A stretch of DNA of 64,000 bases from QPIN01 sp965224575 (GTDB taxonomy: Bacteria > Pseudomonadota > Gammaproteobacteria > Methylococcales > Methylomonadaceae). Of the stretch, positions 18,027-27,039 are shown piece after piece. The position numbers were made by a program, and so were the translations under genes. The stretch lies in NCBI GenBank assembly GCA_965224575.1, contig CBDCZQ010000006.1, forward strand, positions 3,203,512 through 3,267,511. Reading direction: 5' to 3'. Position 1 is the stretch's first letter; every line of letters begins with the position of its first letter. The notes under the pieces are model-generated. The model ran no database searches and was not told where the DNA came from. It saw only the letters and a program-made list of their open reading frames with translations.

Positions 18027-18554
18027 CAGTACAGCTAATATCATCTTAATCGATTTCAACACACTCTCTGAACAAGGGTTTATACTTGATTTCTCATAAC
18101 GGTTTTTCTCACGCAAGCTATCCTTTTCTATAGCATCAAGACGAGAAGCTAATGCTTTAAGTATTCTTATTTCAGGTGCTTCTGGCTCCCAAGCAATGGG
18201 CTTTTGGGTTAAACCATAACGCGCTAAAACGACACTATCTTTCTTATCATTTTTTGAGCGCACACCTAAACTTTGCCCATAATATTTAATATGTGCAGGG
18301 TTGACAACGGACACTTTGGAACCTGTATTAAACAACCAATCAGCACATCTTTCATGATATACGCCAGTGGCTTCCATCACAAAATGATATTCTGGGGCTG
18401 TCGATTTTATATGCGTAGAAAGCCATTTGATTAAAGCAATAAAACCCTCTTCAGAATTAGAGATCACCTTAAACTTAAATCTATCAGGATTAGAGTCATC
18501 AATTAGAGCACAATCTAATTTATTCTTACTGACATCGATACCAATAATATACAT
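18027..18554 (-). pseudogene. IS110-family transposase, C-terminally truncated
   Basis: 176 codons from the ATG at 18554. The DEDD RuvC-like domain is present: IIGIDVSKNKLDCAL (first Asp), FVMEATGVYHE (Glu) and RSKNDKKDSVVLARYGL (paired Asp). The gene breaks off after ILAVL where repeat copy 2 starts. The C-terminal Tnp_20 domain with the catalytic Ser is missing, so it cannot be active. The start at 18554 fits the family; an upstream in-frame extension is not needed. Confidence 0.85.
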
Positions 18555-18750
18555 AATAATATTCTCCTTACTACCCTTGTAAATACAGCCTTCTTTCCAT
18601 AGTGGAAAGGACTTTGATACCATTCAGTACCAGAGAAATAGGAGCATGGACTTTATCTGCGTCACAGGTTTTTCGCCTCAGGACGGCGACAAGTTCTCAT
18701 GTTCCTTGATATACTGACAGCTAATCAAATATATCAGACTGAGAGATACA
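18555..18750 (-). other. IS110 upstream non-coding end, possible bridge-RNA region
   Basis: About 196 bp without a gene lie between the truncated IS110 transposase and repeat copy 3. There is a perfect hairpin CTTTCCA/TGGAAAG at about 18593-18609 and another imperfect one around 18667-18690. In IS110/IS621 elements the non-coding end upstream of the transposase encodes a structured bridge RNA that specifies donor and target. Position and structure fit, but loops were not assigned. Confidence 0.4.
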
Positions 18751-18845
18751 AGGACGTACTGTGGCACTCGATTAAGTCGCCCGAGCGGAATGAATCTTTG
18801 GACATGGATGTCCCAAGGTGATATATAGCGAGGATGGCGCGCCAG
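18751..18845 (-). repeat. 285-bp repeat, copy 3 (right-hand 95 bp only)
   Basis: The stretch matches 17932-18026, the last 95 bp of the repeat. Its right edge abuts the N half of the integrase-core transposase. Its left edge at AGGACGTAC meets the upstream end of the IS110 element, as if IS110 had inserted into a full repeat copy at this point. Confidence 0.85.
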
Positions 18846-19233
18846 GTTTTTTAATGACCGCACCACTTGGCGTATCATACCGTTCGTCCATTTTTGCCAA
18901 TAAAGCAATATCTGTTGCTGTGTATTTTTGTTTAAACCCTGCTGGCTTATGAGGAGTACGTTGTTGTATAACACCTGCTCTCAGGTATTGATGGATGAGA
19001 CGGGTTAGTTGTTGGCGAGAATAGGCGGTTACTTGCAGCAAAAAGCGTATCACAATGCCTTTTTGTCGTTTAGTTAACGCTCTGTAGTGGAACTGTTTTA
19101 GTACCGACTGGATAAAACCATAGCGTGCTGTTTTATTACCAGGCACACTAAATACAATGGCTTGTGATCCATCTAAAAAAGTTTGTAATTCTTCGGTGTT
19201 TTTTAAGGCTTTAAGATTCATGATAGCTTTCAT
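18846..19233 (-). pseudogene. Integrase-core transposase, N-terminal half
   Basis: About 129 codons from an ATG at 19233 to a break at 18846. They encode an N-terminal helix-turn-helix-like region (KGIVIRFLLQVTAYSRQQ, LTRLIHQYL) and end at MDERYDTPSGAVIKK. In intact relatives this is followed by LCERA, and exactly that sequence resumes at 17741 on the other side of the insert. The frame continues artificially into the 285-bp repeat. Confidence 0.85.
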
Positions 19234-19443
19234 TGCTCCATCATGAACAGATTGTCTGATTTTGTCAGCTTAGACTCATTTTATACTGGAATCCGAGGGT
19301 AGTTTCAGACTCATTTCGTATTGGAGAAGGCTGGAAGCAGTAAACAATCGGAAAATCCGCTCTCTCACCTAGGCTTTCACTCGTTTGAATAGAAGTAACT
19401 TTTTAATATACTCACATCACTTTCAATCACATCCAGAAAAAAA

Positions 19444-21537
19444 TTAAAAAGTTATATTTTCAAAAACTACAATACTTTTTTCCGACATAGTAAAGGTTTT
19501 CTCATTTATAGGTTTTTGATTAGGATGGCGAATAATATCATCAGGTGACTCCTTATCTGTATCAAGAGCTAAGCACCATTTCTTATTTTTTAATTCAGGT
19601 AACTCAATAGCTGTCTTTTGCTCAGACATATTGATGACAATATGTATGTCAGCTTCATCTTCAGTTACTCCGGCTAAGGTATAGGCTAATAGTTTGTTAT
19701 CGGAATCGTTCCAAAGAGGTACATTTAATAGAGCACCATGCCATTGTATATCAGTAATATCTCTTCCTTTGATCAAATTGCCAGTTAAAAATCGTCTGCG
19801 CATGATGGATGAATGCCGTTTACGAAAAGCAATCATTTGTTGAACAAACCTGAGCATATCAGCATTTTTTTCAGTCAGCTCCCAATCTATCCAAGTGAGT
19901 TCATTATCCTGACAGTAACCGTTATTATTGCCACCTTGTGAAGTGAGCATCTCATCACCAGCTAGAAGCATTGGTACTCCTTGGCTAAGTAATAAAATAG
20001 CAATAGCATTCTTTGCCTGTTTTTTTCTAAAATTTGTAACGCCTAAATTGTCCGTTGGACCTTCAATACCACTATTAGAACTTATGTTATTGTTGCAACC
20101 ATCTCTACTATTTTCACCATTTTCTTCATTATGTTTTTCGTTATAACTGAATAAATCAATTAAGGTAAACCCATCATGACAGGTGATAAAGTTAATACTA
20201 TTTAGTGGCAAACCATCTTGGTGTTCGTACAAATCACTACTGCCAGTCAAACGAGTTGCAAGTTCTCTTATTTTTCCTTTGTCACCACGTAACGTTTCAC
20301 GAACAACATCTCTATACTTTCCATTCCACTCTGCCCAGCGGTGGCCAGGAAAACTACCGACCTGATAAAGACCTGCGGCATCCCATGCTTCAGCAATAAG
20401 TTTTGTACGTGCCAGTTGTTCTGAAAGTTCGATAGCCCATAGTACCGGAGGATCTTCTAGTACCACTCCTCCTTCACCTCGTGCTAATGCACTGGCTAAA
20501 TCAAATCGAAATCCATCAACATGCATTTCTCTTACCCAATATTCAAGACAACTAGTGATAAAAGCAGAGACTAAAGGGTGATTTGCGTTAACTGTATTTC
20601 CACAACCGGTATAATCATGAAGGATACTTTTATCATGTTTTTCATGATGGTAAAAAATATTTTCACCAATGCCACGAAAATTAATGGTTGGTCCATCTAT
20701 TCCGGCTTCAGAGGTATGGTTAAAAACCACATCCATAATAAGACCGATTCCTGCGCTATGAAGTGCTTTTACTAAGTCTTTAAATTCTTCAATATGAGTT
20801 CCTTGTTCGGGTGTAACACAATACCCTGGATGTGGACTAAAAAAACTATGAGTGCTGTATCCCCAGTAGTTTTTTAGGCCAAGGTCTGCCGTTCCCTGAG
20901 GAATATCCTGTTCATCAAAGGCCATAATAGGTAATAATTCAATATGAGTTATTCCCAGTTTTTTTAAATAAGGAATTTTTTCAATAATGCCTGAAAAAGT
21001 CCCTGGTTTTTTTACTTTTGATGAAGGGTGACGAGTAAAACCACCGACATGCATTTCATAAATGATTGCTTTTTCACTACTGATACGAAGAGGTTCGTCA
21101 TTGTTCCAGTCATAATTTTCGTCATCAACAACCATACATCGCATTGCACTTTGACTGTTATCACCCGGTAAACAAGCATCTTGTCTATTCCAGTTTTTAT
21201 CACTTACTACACGTGCCCATGGATCAATGAGTTGCTTTTCTTTGTCAAAATGAAGGCCTGCTTCTTTTGGTTCATTTGGCCCATCAATTCGCCATGTGTA
21301 CCAAGTCCCAACGGGTAAATCAATTACATAAACATGCCAAGTAAAAAAGGTTTTATGTGGGTTTTCATCTAAATGAATAGTTTGAAAAGGTTTTTTACTA
21401 TCAGATGTTTTAAATAATAAAAGTTCAACACTGGTCGCATATCGACTAAAGATTGAAAAATTAATACCACCTGAATTTTTTTTTGCTCCAGATGGGTAGG
21501 TATGACCACGTTTATAGCTGTATTCTTTATTTTGCAT
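19444..21537 (-). CDS. glgX: Glycogen debranching enzyme GlgX (isoamylase type)
   Basis: A cytoplasmic GH13 enzyme of 697 residues that hydrolyses alpha-1,6 branches of limit dextrins during glycogen breakdown. An N-terminal CBM48-like domain covers about 1-140 (GINFSIFSRYATSVELLLF, GTWYTWRIDGP). The GH13 regions are present: IMDVVFNHT, the nucleophile motif DGFRFDLAS, LIAEAWDAAG with the acid Glu, and FITCHDGFT. The length fits GlgX (about 660-710). It faces away from the potassium channel gene across a 151-bp spacer. No other glycogen gene lies in the window. Confidence 0.93.
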   Translation of the reverse strand: MQNKEYSYKRGHTYPSGAKKNSGGINFSIFSRYATSVELLLFKTSDSKKPFQTIHLDENPHKTFFTWHVYVIDLPVGTWYTWRIDGPNEPKEAGLHFDKEKQLIDPWARVVSDKNWNRQDACLPGDNSQSAMRCMVVDDENYDWNNDEPLRISSEKAIIYEMHVGGFTRHPSSKVKKPGTFSGIIEKIPYLKKLGITHIELLPIMAFDEQDIPQGTADLGLKNYWGYSTHSFFSPHPGYCVTPEQGTHIEEFKDLVKALHSAGIGLIMDVVFNHTSEAGIDGPTINFRGIGENIFYHHEKHDKSILHDYTGCGNTVNANHPLVSAFITSCLEYWVREMHVDGFRFDLASALARGEGGVVLEDPPVLWAIELSEQLARTKLIAEAWDAAGLYQVGSFPGHRWAEWNGKYRDVVRETLRGDKGKIRELATRLTGSSDLYEHQDGLPLNSINFITCHDGFTLIDLFSYNEKHNEENGENSRDGCNNNISSNSGIEGPTDNLGVTNFRKKQAKNAIAILLLSQGVPMLLAGDEMLTSQGGNNNGYCQDNELTWIDWELTEKNADMLRFVQQMIAFRKRHSSIMRRRFLTGNLIKGRDITDIQWHGALLNVPLWNDSDNKLLAYTLAGVTEDEADIHIVINMSEQKTAIELPELKNKKWCLALDTDKESPDDIIRHPNQKPINEKTFTMSEKSIVVFENITF

Positions 21538-21584
21538 GATTTGTATTTGAAAAAATCATTAAGATATGTATTTAATTATAGTGT

Positions 21585-21612
21585 AGTAATCATTCATTAA
21601 TGAATGATTACT
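21585..21612. promoter_or_regulatory. Perfect 28-bp palindrome between glgX and the channel gene
   Basis: A perfect palindrome with half-site AGTAATCATTCATT lies 48 bp upstream of glgX and 77 bp upstream of the divergent channel gene. It has no loop, which fits an operator for a dimeric regulator better than a terminator. The regulator is not identified. Confidence 0.5.
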
Positions 21613-21688
21613 TATGATAAATGTTAATTTGCTACTAATAATTTTATGAATTATTAGTGATTAATGCAACTGACGAAATGAATAAAAA

Positions 21689-22534
21689 ATGAAAAAGAAA
21701 ATACTTTATAACGATGGTAAAAGACTTTCCCCTTGGCGAGAGTCACTTAATACCATAATCTTTGGATCAGAAACACGATTAGGACGAGCGTTTGATGTTA
21801 TTTTAATCATTAGCATTATAGTCAGTGTTTTTTCTGTTGTTATAGGGAGTGTTGATAAATTTTATAAAGTATATTGGGAAATATTATTTTATATCGAATG
21901 GTTTTTTACTCTTTTATTTTCTTTGGAATATGCTTTACGGTTAATTTCAGTACGTCGCCCTTTGCTTTATGCCAGAAGCTTTTTTGGAGTTGTCGATTTT
22001 TTATCAATTATTCCTACTTATCTTAGTTTTCTCTTCCCAAGTATAAAGTATATGTTGATTATACGCATGTTACGTTTATTAAGGGTCTTTCGTATTCTAA
22101 AATTGGTGGCTTATATGGATGAAGCCCAGGTTTTAATGAGTGCTTTAAATAAAAGTTGGCGTAAAATTTTAGTTTTTCTGTTTGCAATTCTTGCACTAGT
22201 GATTATTTTTGGCTCATTAATGTACGTTGTTGAAGGAAAAGAAGCAGGTTTTACCAGTATTCCAAAATCGATCTATTGGACTATTGTGACATTAACTACA
22301 GTTGGTTATGGTGATATTGCACCACAAACACCTTTGGGGCAAATGATTGCTGCATTTATCATGATTATGGGTTATGGAATTATTGCTGTGCCTACGGGTA
22401 TCTACAGTGCAGAGTTAGTAAAAACCTTTAAACCTGATAGAATAAATAATGATGCATGTCCTGATTGTGGCAAAACTGGCCATGATTATAATGCTGATTA
22501 TTGTAAATATTGTGGACATGTTTTAGACGATTAA
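21689..22534 (+). CDS. Voltage-gated potassium channel with C-terminal zinc ribbon
   Basis: A protein of 281 residues with six transmembrane helices. S4 is recognisable by spaced arginines (IIRMLRLLRVFRILKLV). The pore loop carries the K+ selectivity filter TTVGYGD. After S6 the usual RCK domain is absent. Instead there is a short tail with CPDCGKTGHDYNADYCKYCG, a four-cysteine zinc-ribbon-like motif. It should mediate K+ flux across the inner membrane in response to voltage; the tail may bind metal. Confidence 0.9.
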   Translation: MKKKILYNDGKRLSPWRESLNTIIFGSETRLGRAFDVILIISIIVSVFSVVIGSVDKFYKVYWEILFYIEWFFTLLFSLEYALRLISVRRPLLYARSFFGVVDFLSIIPTYLSFLFPSIKYMLIIRMLRLLRVFRILKLVAYMDEAQVLMSALNKSWRKILVFLFAILALVIIFGSLMYVVEGKEAGFTSIPKSIYWTIVTLTTVGYGDIAPQTPLGQMIAAFIMIMGYGIIAVPTGIYSAELVKTFKPDRINNDACPDCGKTGHDYNADYCKYCGHVLDD

Positions 22535-22644
22535 TTCCTTAAATCTAAATCTTGTAAATAAAAATGGTTTACCCTGCTTGACATAAACCCCCAACCAGTT
22601 GATTATAATGTACTTAATTTAAGTATTGAAAATTGAGGGTAAAT

Positions 22645-23052
22645 ATGACTATATCGGTAAGTGAACTACGTGGTATTAAAGAAGACGCTGCAAAAAAACT
22701 TAAAGATCTTAAAATAAAAGACAGTGATCAGTTTTTGGCGGCTTCAAAAACACCTGCACAAAGAAAAACACTTGCCGAGCAGGTTGACCTTGAGCCTCAA
22801 GAAATACTCCGCTTAGCTAATAGTGCAGATCTATCCCGTGTCAAAGGTATAGGAGGTGCATTTTCAGATTTGCTCGAGAAAGCAGGCGTTGATACTGTAA
22901 AGGAATTAGCTATGCGGCGAGCAGATAATTTACACACCAAAATTTCCGAGATTAATGATAAAGAAAGCCTGGTTAAACAAGCTCCTTCAACAACTCAGGT
23001 AGATGCTTGGGTAGAAGAAGCAAAAACATTACCTAGAGGTATTGAGTATTGA
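22645..23052 (+). CDS. DUF4332-like helix-hairpin-helix protein
   Basis: A small soluble protein of 135 residues. It contains two helix-hairpin-helix-like stretches, ISVSELRGIKEDAAKKLKDL near the start and ADLSRVKGIGGAFSDLLEKA in the middle, as in DUF4332 proteins. These motifs usually contact DNA or other proteins, but the role here is not known. The ATG at 22645 follows GAGGG; the upstream TTG at 22633 is less likely. It is followed 53 bases later by an OmpA-type gene. Confidence 0.75.
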   Translation: MTISVSELRGIKEDAAKKLKDLKIKDSDQFLAASKTPAQRKTLAEQVDLEPQEILRLANSADLSRVKGIGGAFSDLLEKAGVDTVKELAMRRADNLHTKISEINDKESLVKQAPSTTQVDAWVEEAKTLPRGIEY

Positions 23053-23105
23053 GTTTTAGGTGGTTTACTTTTTTAAAATAATTATAAAAATAAAAAGGTT
23101 TAAGT

Positions 23106-23912
23106 ATGTTAAAGAAATTCATAATATTTTTTGCGATTTTTATTATTCTTTTACTAATTATTTCACGTTGTAGCTCAGATGTATCGACAGATCAAGAGGC
23201 ACTATCAAATGTGGCTGGAAATGCAGTTGATAATGTAGGGCTGGCAGCAGGAGATGTAGCTGGGTTAACAAAAGATTCAGCGAGTAATGTCTTAGGGGTA
23301 TCTGAAAATACAGTTAACAATATTGGTTCAGCGATTGGAGAAGGCACTGGTTCAGAAAAAACTAAAGTGGGTGATGCTTTGGATTCGGCTGAAAATAGTG
23401 TTATTAACGGTGGGTCAACTATAGGAGATTCTGCGAGTTCAGCTGGAAAGGTAGTTGATAATGTTGAGGCGGCTATAGAGAATGTAGCCGATTCAACTGA
23501 AGACGCGATGGGTAGTCCATTAGATCCATCTACTGATACAGGTAACTCACAGAGCCGGGAAATGACAGACTCTAATTTAAATCTCAATAGTGTTAATTTT
23601 AAATTTAACTCTAGCGAATTAGAAAGCCGTTTTTACACAACACTGGATTCAGCAGTAAATAAAATAAATAAAATAAACAAAATGAATAATCCGATTGAAG
23701 TTGCTGGGCATGCCGATAATATTGGATCACATGGTTTTAATATGGCTTTGTCTCTTCGTCGAGCTGCTACAGTGCTAGATTATCTAGTTTCAAAAGGAGT
23801 CGATGCAAATCGACTTAGTGCAAAAGGATACGGCGCTGAATCTCCAGTTGAAGATAATTCAACTAGTCTAGGACGAGATGCAAATCGCCGCGTAGAGCTA
23901 TATAAGAAATAA
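23106..23912 (+). CDS. OmpA-domain cell envelope protein
   Basis: A protein of 268 residues with an N-terminal hydrophobic segment ending in ISRCSS, which could be a weak lipobox or a membrane anchor. A low-complexity middle (about 30-145) is made of loosely repeated units of the type NVGxAxGDxxGxxxDS. The C-terminal OmpA-like peptidoglycan-binding domain (about 160-268) has VNFKFNSSEL, IEVAGHADNIGSHGFNMALS, and GYGAESPVEDN with RDANRRVEL. It probably tethers the envelope to peptidoglycan. Confidence 0.85.
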   Translation: MLKKFIIFFAIFIILLLIISRCSSDVSTDQEALSNVAGNAVDNVGLAAGDVAGLTKDSASNVLGVSENTVNNIGSAIGEGTGSEKTKVGDALDSAENSVINGGSTIGDSASSAGKVVDNVEAAIENVADSTEDAMGSPLDPSTDTGNSQSREMTDSNLNLNSVNFKFNSSELESRFYTTLDSAVNKINKINKMNNPIEVAGHADNIGSHGFNMALSLRRAATVLDYLVSKGVDANRLSAKGYGAESPVEDNSTSLGRDANRRVELYKK

Positions 23913-24005
23913 TATATTAAGTTTTTCTTGTTAAAATTATAGCTATTCAACATTCTTAAATATATCATCTGCATGACACAACAATAATTTTTTAAGGTAT
24001 AAATA

Positions 24006-24033
24006 TTTATAATTTATAATTTATAATTTATAT
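24006..24033. repeat. Short tandem repeat, four 7-bp units
   Basis: Three TTTATAA units and one TTTATAT unit in an AT-rich spacer about 90 bp upstream of uppP. Such a tract could vary in length by slippage; no effect is shown. Confidence 0.7.
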
Positions 24034-24118
24034 TTGTTTTTATTTATGAAAAATTTATTTATGGTAAAATTTACAACGTTTTCTTTTCACACATTTTTTA
24101 CAAAGTAGAATTATAAAT

Positions 24119-24922
24119 ATGGATATTATCCAAGCCATTTCTCTTGCCATATTACAAGGATTAACTGAATTTTTACCTATCTCTAGTTCAGCTCATTTAA
24201 TTTTATTACCTATTCTTCTAGGTTGGGAGGATCAAGGGTTAGCATTTGATGTGGCAGTCCATATTGGTACATTGAGTGCCGTTGTTGCTTTTTATCGTAA
24301 AGATATTTCTCAAATAATTAAAGCCTGGTTTTTTTCAATTATTGGAAAGGGAGCGACTGATGATTCTAAATTAGCCTGGTATATTGTATTAGGTACAATC
24401 CCCGTTGGATTAGTAGGTATTTCTCTATCTGATACGGTTGAGACAACACTTCGGTTCCCTATAGTTATTGCAGCAGCAACGATTATATTTGCCATATTAC
24501 TTTGGTATTCTGAAAGAGAAGCCACTGAAACACGAGCTACTGTTACCTTAAAAGTGGCGATAATTGTTGGTCTATTTCAGGCAATTGCTTTGATTCCAGG
24601 CACCTCACGTTCAGGTATCACAATAACCGCTGGTTTATTGATGGGATTAAAACGCGAATATGCAGCGCGATTTTCATTTTTATTGTCCGTCCCTGTTATT
24701 GCATTAGCTGGCATGTTAAAAGGGTTAGATCTTTATCAATCATCAGAACCATTGATGTTGAATTATATGATACTTGGAGCTGTGATTTCATCCGCTGTTG
24801 CCTATTTTTCAATTTCCTGGTTTTTAAAATTATTAGATAAAGTGGGCATGATGCCCTTTGTTTATTACCGCATTATTTTAGGTATCTTCCTCACGTTTGT
24901 ATTTTTCGGACAACTTCAATAA
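24119..24922 (+). CDS. uppP: Undecaprenyl-diphosphatase UppP (BacA)
   Basis: An inner membrane enzyme of 267 residues that converts undecaprenyl diphosphate to the monophosphate, recycling the lipid carrier for peptidoglycan and other envelope polymers; it also gives bacitracin tolerance. Both catalytic motifs are present: GLTEFLPISSSAHLIL near the N-terminus and PGTSRSGITI at about residue 160. About eight hydrophobic segments are seen. The last 45 bases overlap the convergent smr gene. Confidence 0.95.
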   Translation: MDIIQAISLAILQGLTEFLPISSSAHLILLPILLGWEDQGLAFDVAVHIGTLSAVVAFYRKDISQIIKAWFFSIIGKGATDDSKLAWYIVLGTIPVGLVGISLSDTVETTLRFPIVIAAATIIFAILLWYSEREATETRATVTLKVAIIVGLFQAIALIPGTSRSGITITAGLLMGLKREYAARFSFLLSVPVIALAGMLKGLDLYQSSEPLMLNYMILGAVISSAVAYFSISWFLKLLDKVGMMPFVYYRIILGIFLTFVFFGQLQ

Positions 24923-25441
24923 AACAAAGACGGCACCTGCTCCTCCATCTTTAGGTAGAGTTGAGCAAAATGCTTGTACATCTTTATGCTGCCGTAACCA
25001 AAGATTGACATCATTTTTTAATACAGGGTGATTTTTAGAAGAGCCATATCCTTTACCATGGATAATATGTATACATTGATATCCATCTTCTATGCTGAAA
25101 TGTAGAAACTTTGATAGTTGCTGGTTCGCTTCTTGGCTTGTTAAACCATGTAAATCAATAGAAGCATCTGTGCCAAAGTAACCTTTTCGTAATTTTTTTA
25201 ATATATTCTTTTGTAAACCTGGAGCTAAAAAACTAAAACTGTCTTCTTGAGTGAGTTTTTCTGTTTGGCTATTGATTGTATTTTCAAAATTATTAACATT
25301 ATTAGTTGTTTGCTTTGTAGGATATGGCTTGGGTTTATCTTTAGAAGAAAAGGATATAGTTGTAGTCTCAAGTTTATTAACCTTTCCTATAGATTTTCTA
25401 AATAGAACTGAATCTTCTGAAGAAAGTTTATTTTTATTCAC
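24878..25441 (-). CDS. Smr-domain protein
   Basis: A protein of 187 residues. The C-terminal half (about 95-180) is a small MutS-related (Smr) nuclease domain with DLHGLTSQEA and the HGKGYGS motif (IIHGKGYGSSKNHPVL). The N-terminal half is polar and likely disordered, as in E. coli SmrA/SmrB. SmrB cleaves mRNA at collided ribosomes, so a role in ribosome rescue or nucleic acid cleavage is possible. The start is a GTG at 25441. The gene converges on and overlaps uppP. Confidence 0.85.
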   Translation of the reverse strand: MNKNKLSSEDSVLFRKSIGKVNKLETTTISFSSKDKPKPYPTKQTTNNVNNFENTINSQTEKLTQEDSFSFLAPGLQKNILKKLRKGYFGTDASIDLHGLTSQEANQQLSKFLHFSIEDGYQCIHIIHGKGYGSSKNHPVLKNDVNLWLRQHKDVQAFCSTLPKDGGAGAVFVLLKLSEKYKREEDT

Positions 25442-25627
25442 GATAGCTAGATGCTTTATTTAAGCTTTTGTTAAAATAGGTGGGTTTATAACATTTTTGA
25501 TCATGATTCTGTTTTTAATTTGATTGGGATAAGTTTTTAATATAATAATTTTACTTGGGTACTTACAGTCTTAGTGAGATCGACTATCATCAATAGAGTT
25601 CAATTGAATTTTTTAATTTAGACAACT

Positions 25628-26368
25628 ATGCATATCCTAATAAGTAATGATGATGGCTATCTTGCAACGGGGCTTTGTGCTCTTGCTGAGACTTTAAAAC
25701 AACATGCAACGATTTCAGTTGTTGCGCCTGATAAAAACAGAAGTGCCGCAAGTAATTCATTAACTCTAGAGATGCCACTTAGAGCTTATGAATCAGAAAA
25801 TGGTTTTATTCGAGTCGATGGCACTCCAACAGATTGTGTGCATTTAGCAATAACCGGTTTATTAGAACAAGAGCCTGATATGGTTTTTGCTGGTATAAAT
25901 CATGGCTCAAATCTGGGTGATGATGTAATCTACTCAGGAACTGTTGCGGCAGCAACAGAAGGGCGATTTTTAGGTTTGCCTGCGGTTGCAATTTCTTTGG
26001 CATCACATGATCCAAAACATTTTGAAACTGCCGCTCATGTTGCAGCGTATTTATTAAAAAAAATTAGACAAAATCCTTTACCCAAAGATACTTTATTAAA
26101 TGTAAATGTACCTGATCTCCCTATCTCTAAGCTACAAGGTTATCAATCAACCCGTTTGGGACAAAGACATAGAGCTGAACCTGTTATTACAGCAACTGAC
26201 CCTCGAGGAAGAAAGATTTATTGGGTAGGGCCTCCTGGAGCAGAACAAGATGCAGGGCCTGGAACTGATTTTTTTGCGATTAAAAATAACTATGTATCTA
26301 TTACCCCTTTGCAATTGGATTTAACAAGATATGAACGAATGGATGAAATAAAACAGTGGTTACTTTAG
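25628..26368 (+). CDS. surE: 5'/3'-nucleotidase SurE
   Basis: A cytosolic phosphatase of 246 residues acting on nucleoside monophosphates and short polyphosphates. It has the metal site ISNDDGY at the N-terminus, AAPD-type block VVAPDKNRSAASNS, DGTPTDCVHLA, and GINHGSNLGDDVIYSGTVAA. SurE and Pcm are a classical stationary-phase repair pair, and pcm follows directly. Confidence 0.96.
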   Translation: MHILISNDDGYLATGLCALAETLKQHATISVVAPDKNRSAASNSLTLEMPLRAYESENGFIRVDGTPTDCVHLAITGLLEQEPDMVFAGINHGSNLGDDVIYSGTVAAATEGRFLGLPAVAISLASHDPKHFETAAHVAAYLLKKIRQNPLPKDTLLNVNVPDLPISKLQGYQSTRLGQRHRAEPVITATDPRGRKIYWVGPPGAEQDAGPGTDFFAIKNNYVSITPLQLDLTRYERMDEIKQWLL

Positions 26369-26406
26369 CTCAGCAAGCTGTAACGCAGCGAATCCAAGGT
26401 GTGGGA

Positions 26407-27039
26407 ATGACATCCCATAGAACTCGAGGACGAATGATCGATCGGTTGCAGGAGCAGGGAATTACTAATTCTCGAGTTCTTAAGGCAATGAGGAATGTTC
26501 CAAGACATATTTTTGTAGATGAAGCTTTAGCTAGCCGGTCTTATGAAGATACTGCATTGCCTATTGGTTATAATCAAACTATTTCGCAGCCTTATATAGT
26601 CGCCAGAATGACAGAATTACTTTTAGAACATGATGGCTTGTCAAAAGTATTAGAAATTGGTACAGGTAGTGGTTATCAAACTGCTGTTTTGTCCCAATTA
26701 GTTGACACCCTTTATTCAGTGGAAAGAATTGCAGCCCTATTAAAAAAGGCTAAAGACAATTTATGGGATTTGCATTTTAAAAATGTCAAATATCAACATA
26801 ATGATGGAGGCTGGGGCTGGCCAGAATTTGCTTCTTACGATGGTATATTAGTTGCCGCTGCACCTGATGAAATTCCTGAAACATTATTGCAACAATTGAA
26901 TATAGGTGGAGTTATGATTATTCCTATTGGACAAAAACGAAAACAAAAATTACATAAAATTACCCGGACAATGGAAGGGTATGATGATCAAGTGCTTGAT
27001 TCAGTAAGTTTTGTTCCATTTTTAGCAGGAAGAAGTTAA
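26407..27039 (+). CDS. pcm: Protein-L-isoaspartate O-methyltransferase
   Basis: A SAM-dependent methyltransferase of 210 residues that repairs isoaspartyl damage in proteins. Visible are TSHRTRGRMIDRL at the start, FVDEALASRSYEDTALPIG, the conserved QTISQPYIVARM, and the SAM loop LEIGTGSGYQTAVL. I chose the ATG at 26407 because it aligns with the usual pcm start and has AGGTG upstream. A GTG at 26356 inside surE would add 17 residues. The stop overlaps the next ATG (TAATG). Confidence 0.94.
   Translation: MTSHRTRGRMIDRLQEQGITNSRVLKAMRNVPRHIFVDEALASRSYEDTALPIGYNQTISQPYIVARMTELLLEHDGLSKVLEIGTGSGYQTAVLSQLVDTLYSVERIAALLKKAKDNLWDLHFKNVKYQHNDGGWGWPEFASYDGILVAAAPDEIPETLLQQLNIGGVMIIPIGQKRKQKLHKITRTMEGYDDQVLDSVSFVPFLAGRS

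Larger units (their letters stand above)
16543..19324 (-). mobile_element. Wrecked insertion sequence with integrase-core transposase, interrupted by other elements
   Basis: Inverted ends are visible: the block at 16543-16563 (…CAAATGAGTCTGA) and its complement at 19305-19324 (TCAGACTCATTTCGTATTGG). Between them lies one rve/DDE transposase gene split in two halves (N half 18846-19233, C half 16885-17741). The halves are separated by a truncated IS110 element and copies of a 285-bp repeat. A second partial end-like block occurs at 19271-19290. No clear target duplication was seen. Confidence 0.7.

Noticed and set aside
23192..23587. 131-residue gene opposite the OmpA-domain gene
   Set aside because: An antisense shadow of the low-complexity middle of the OmpA protein.
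26356..26406. Extended pcm start overlapping surE
   Set aside because: The extra 17 residues are not typical of Pcm, and the ATG at 26407 matches the family start and has a ribosome site.
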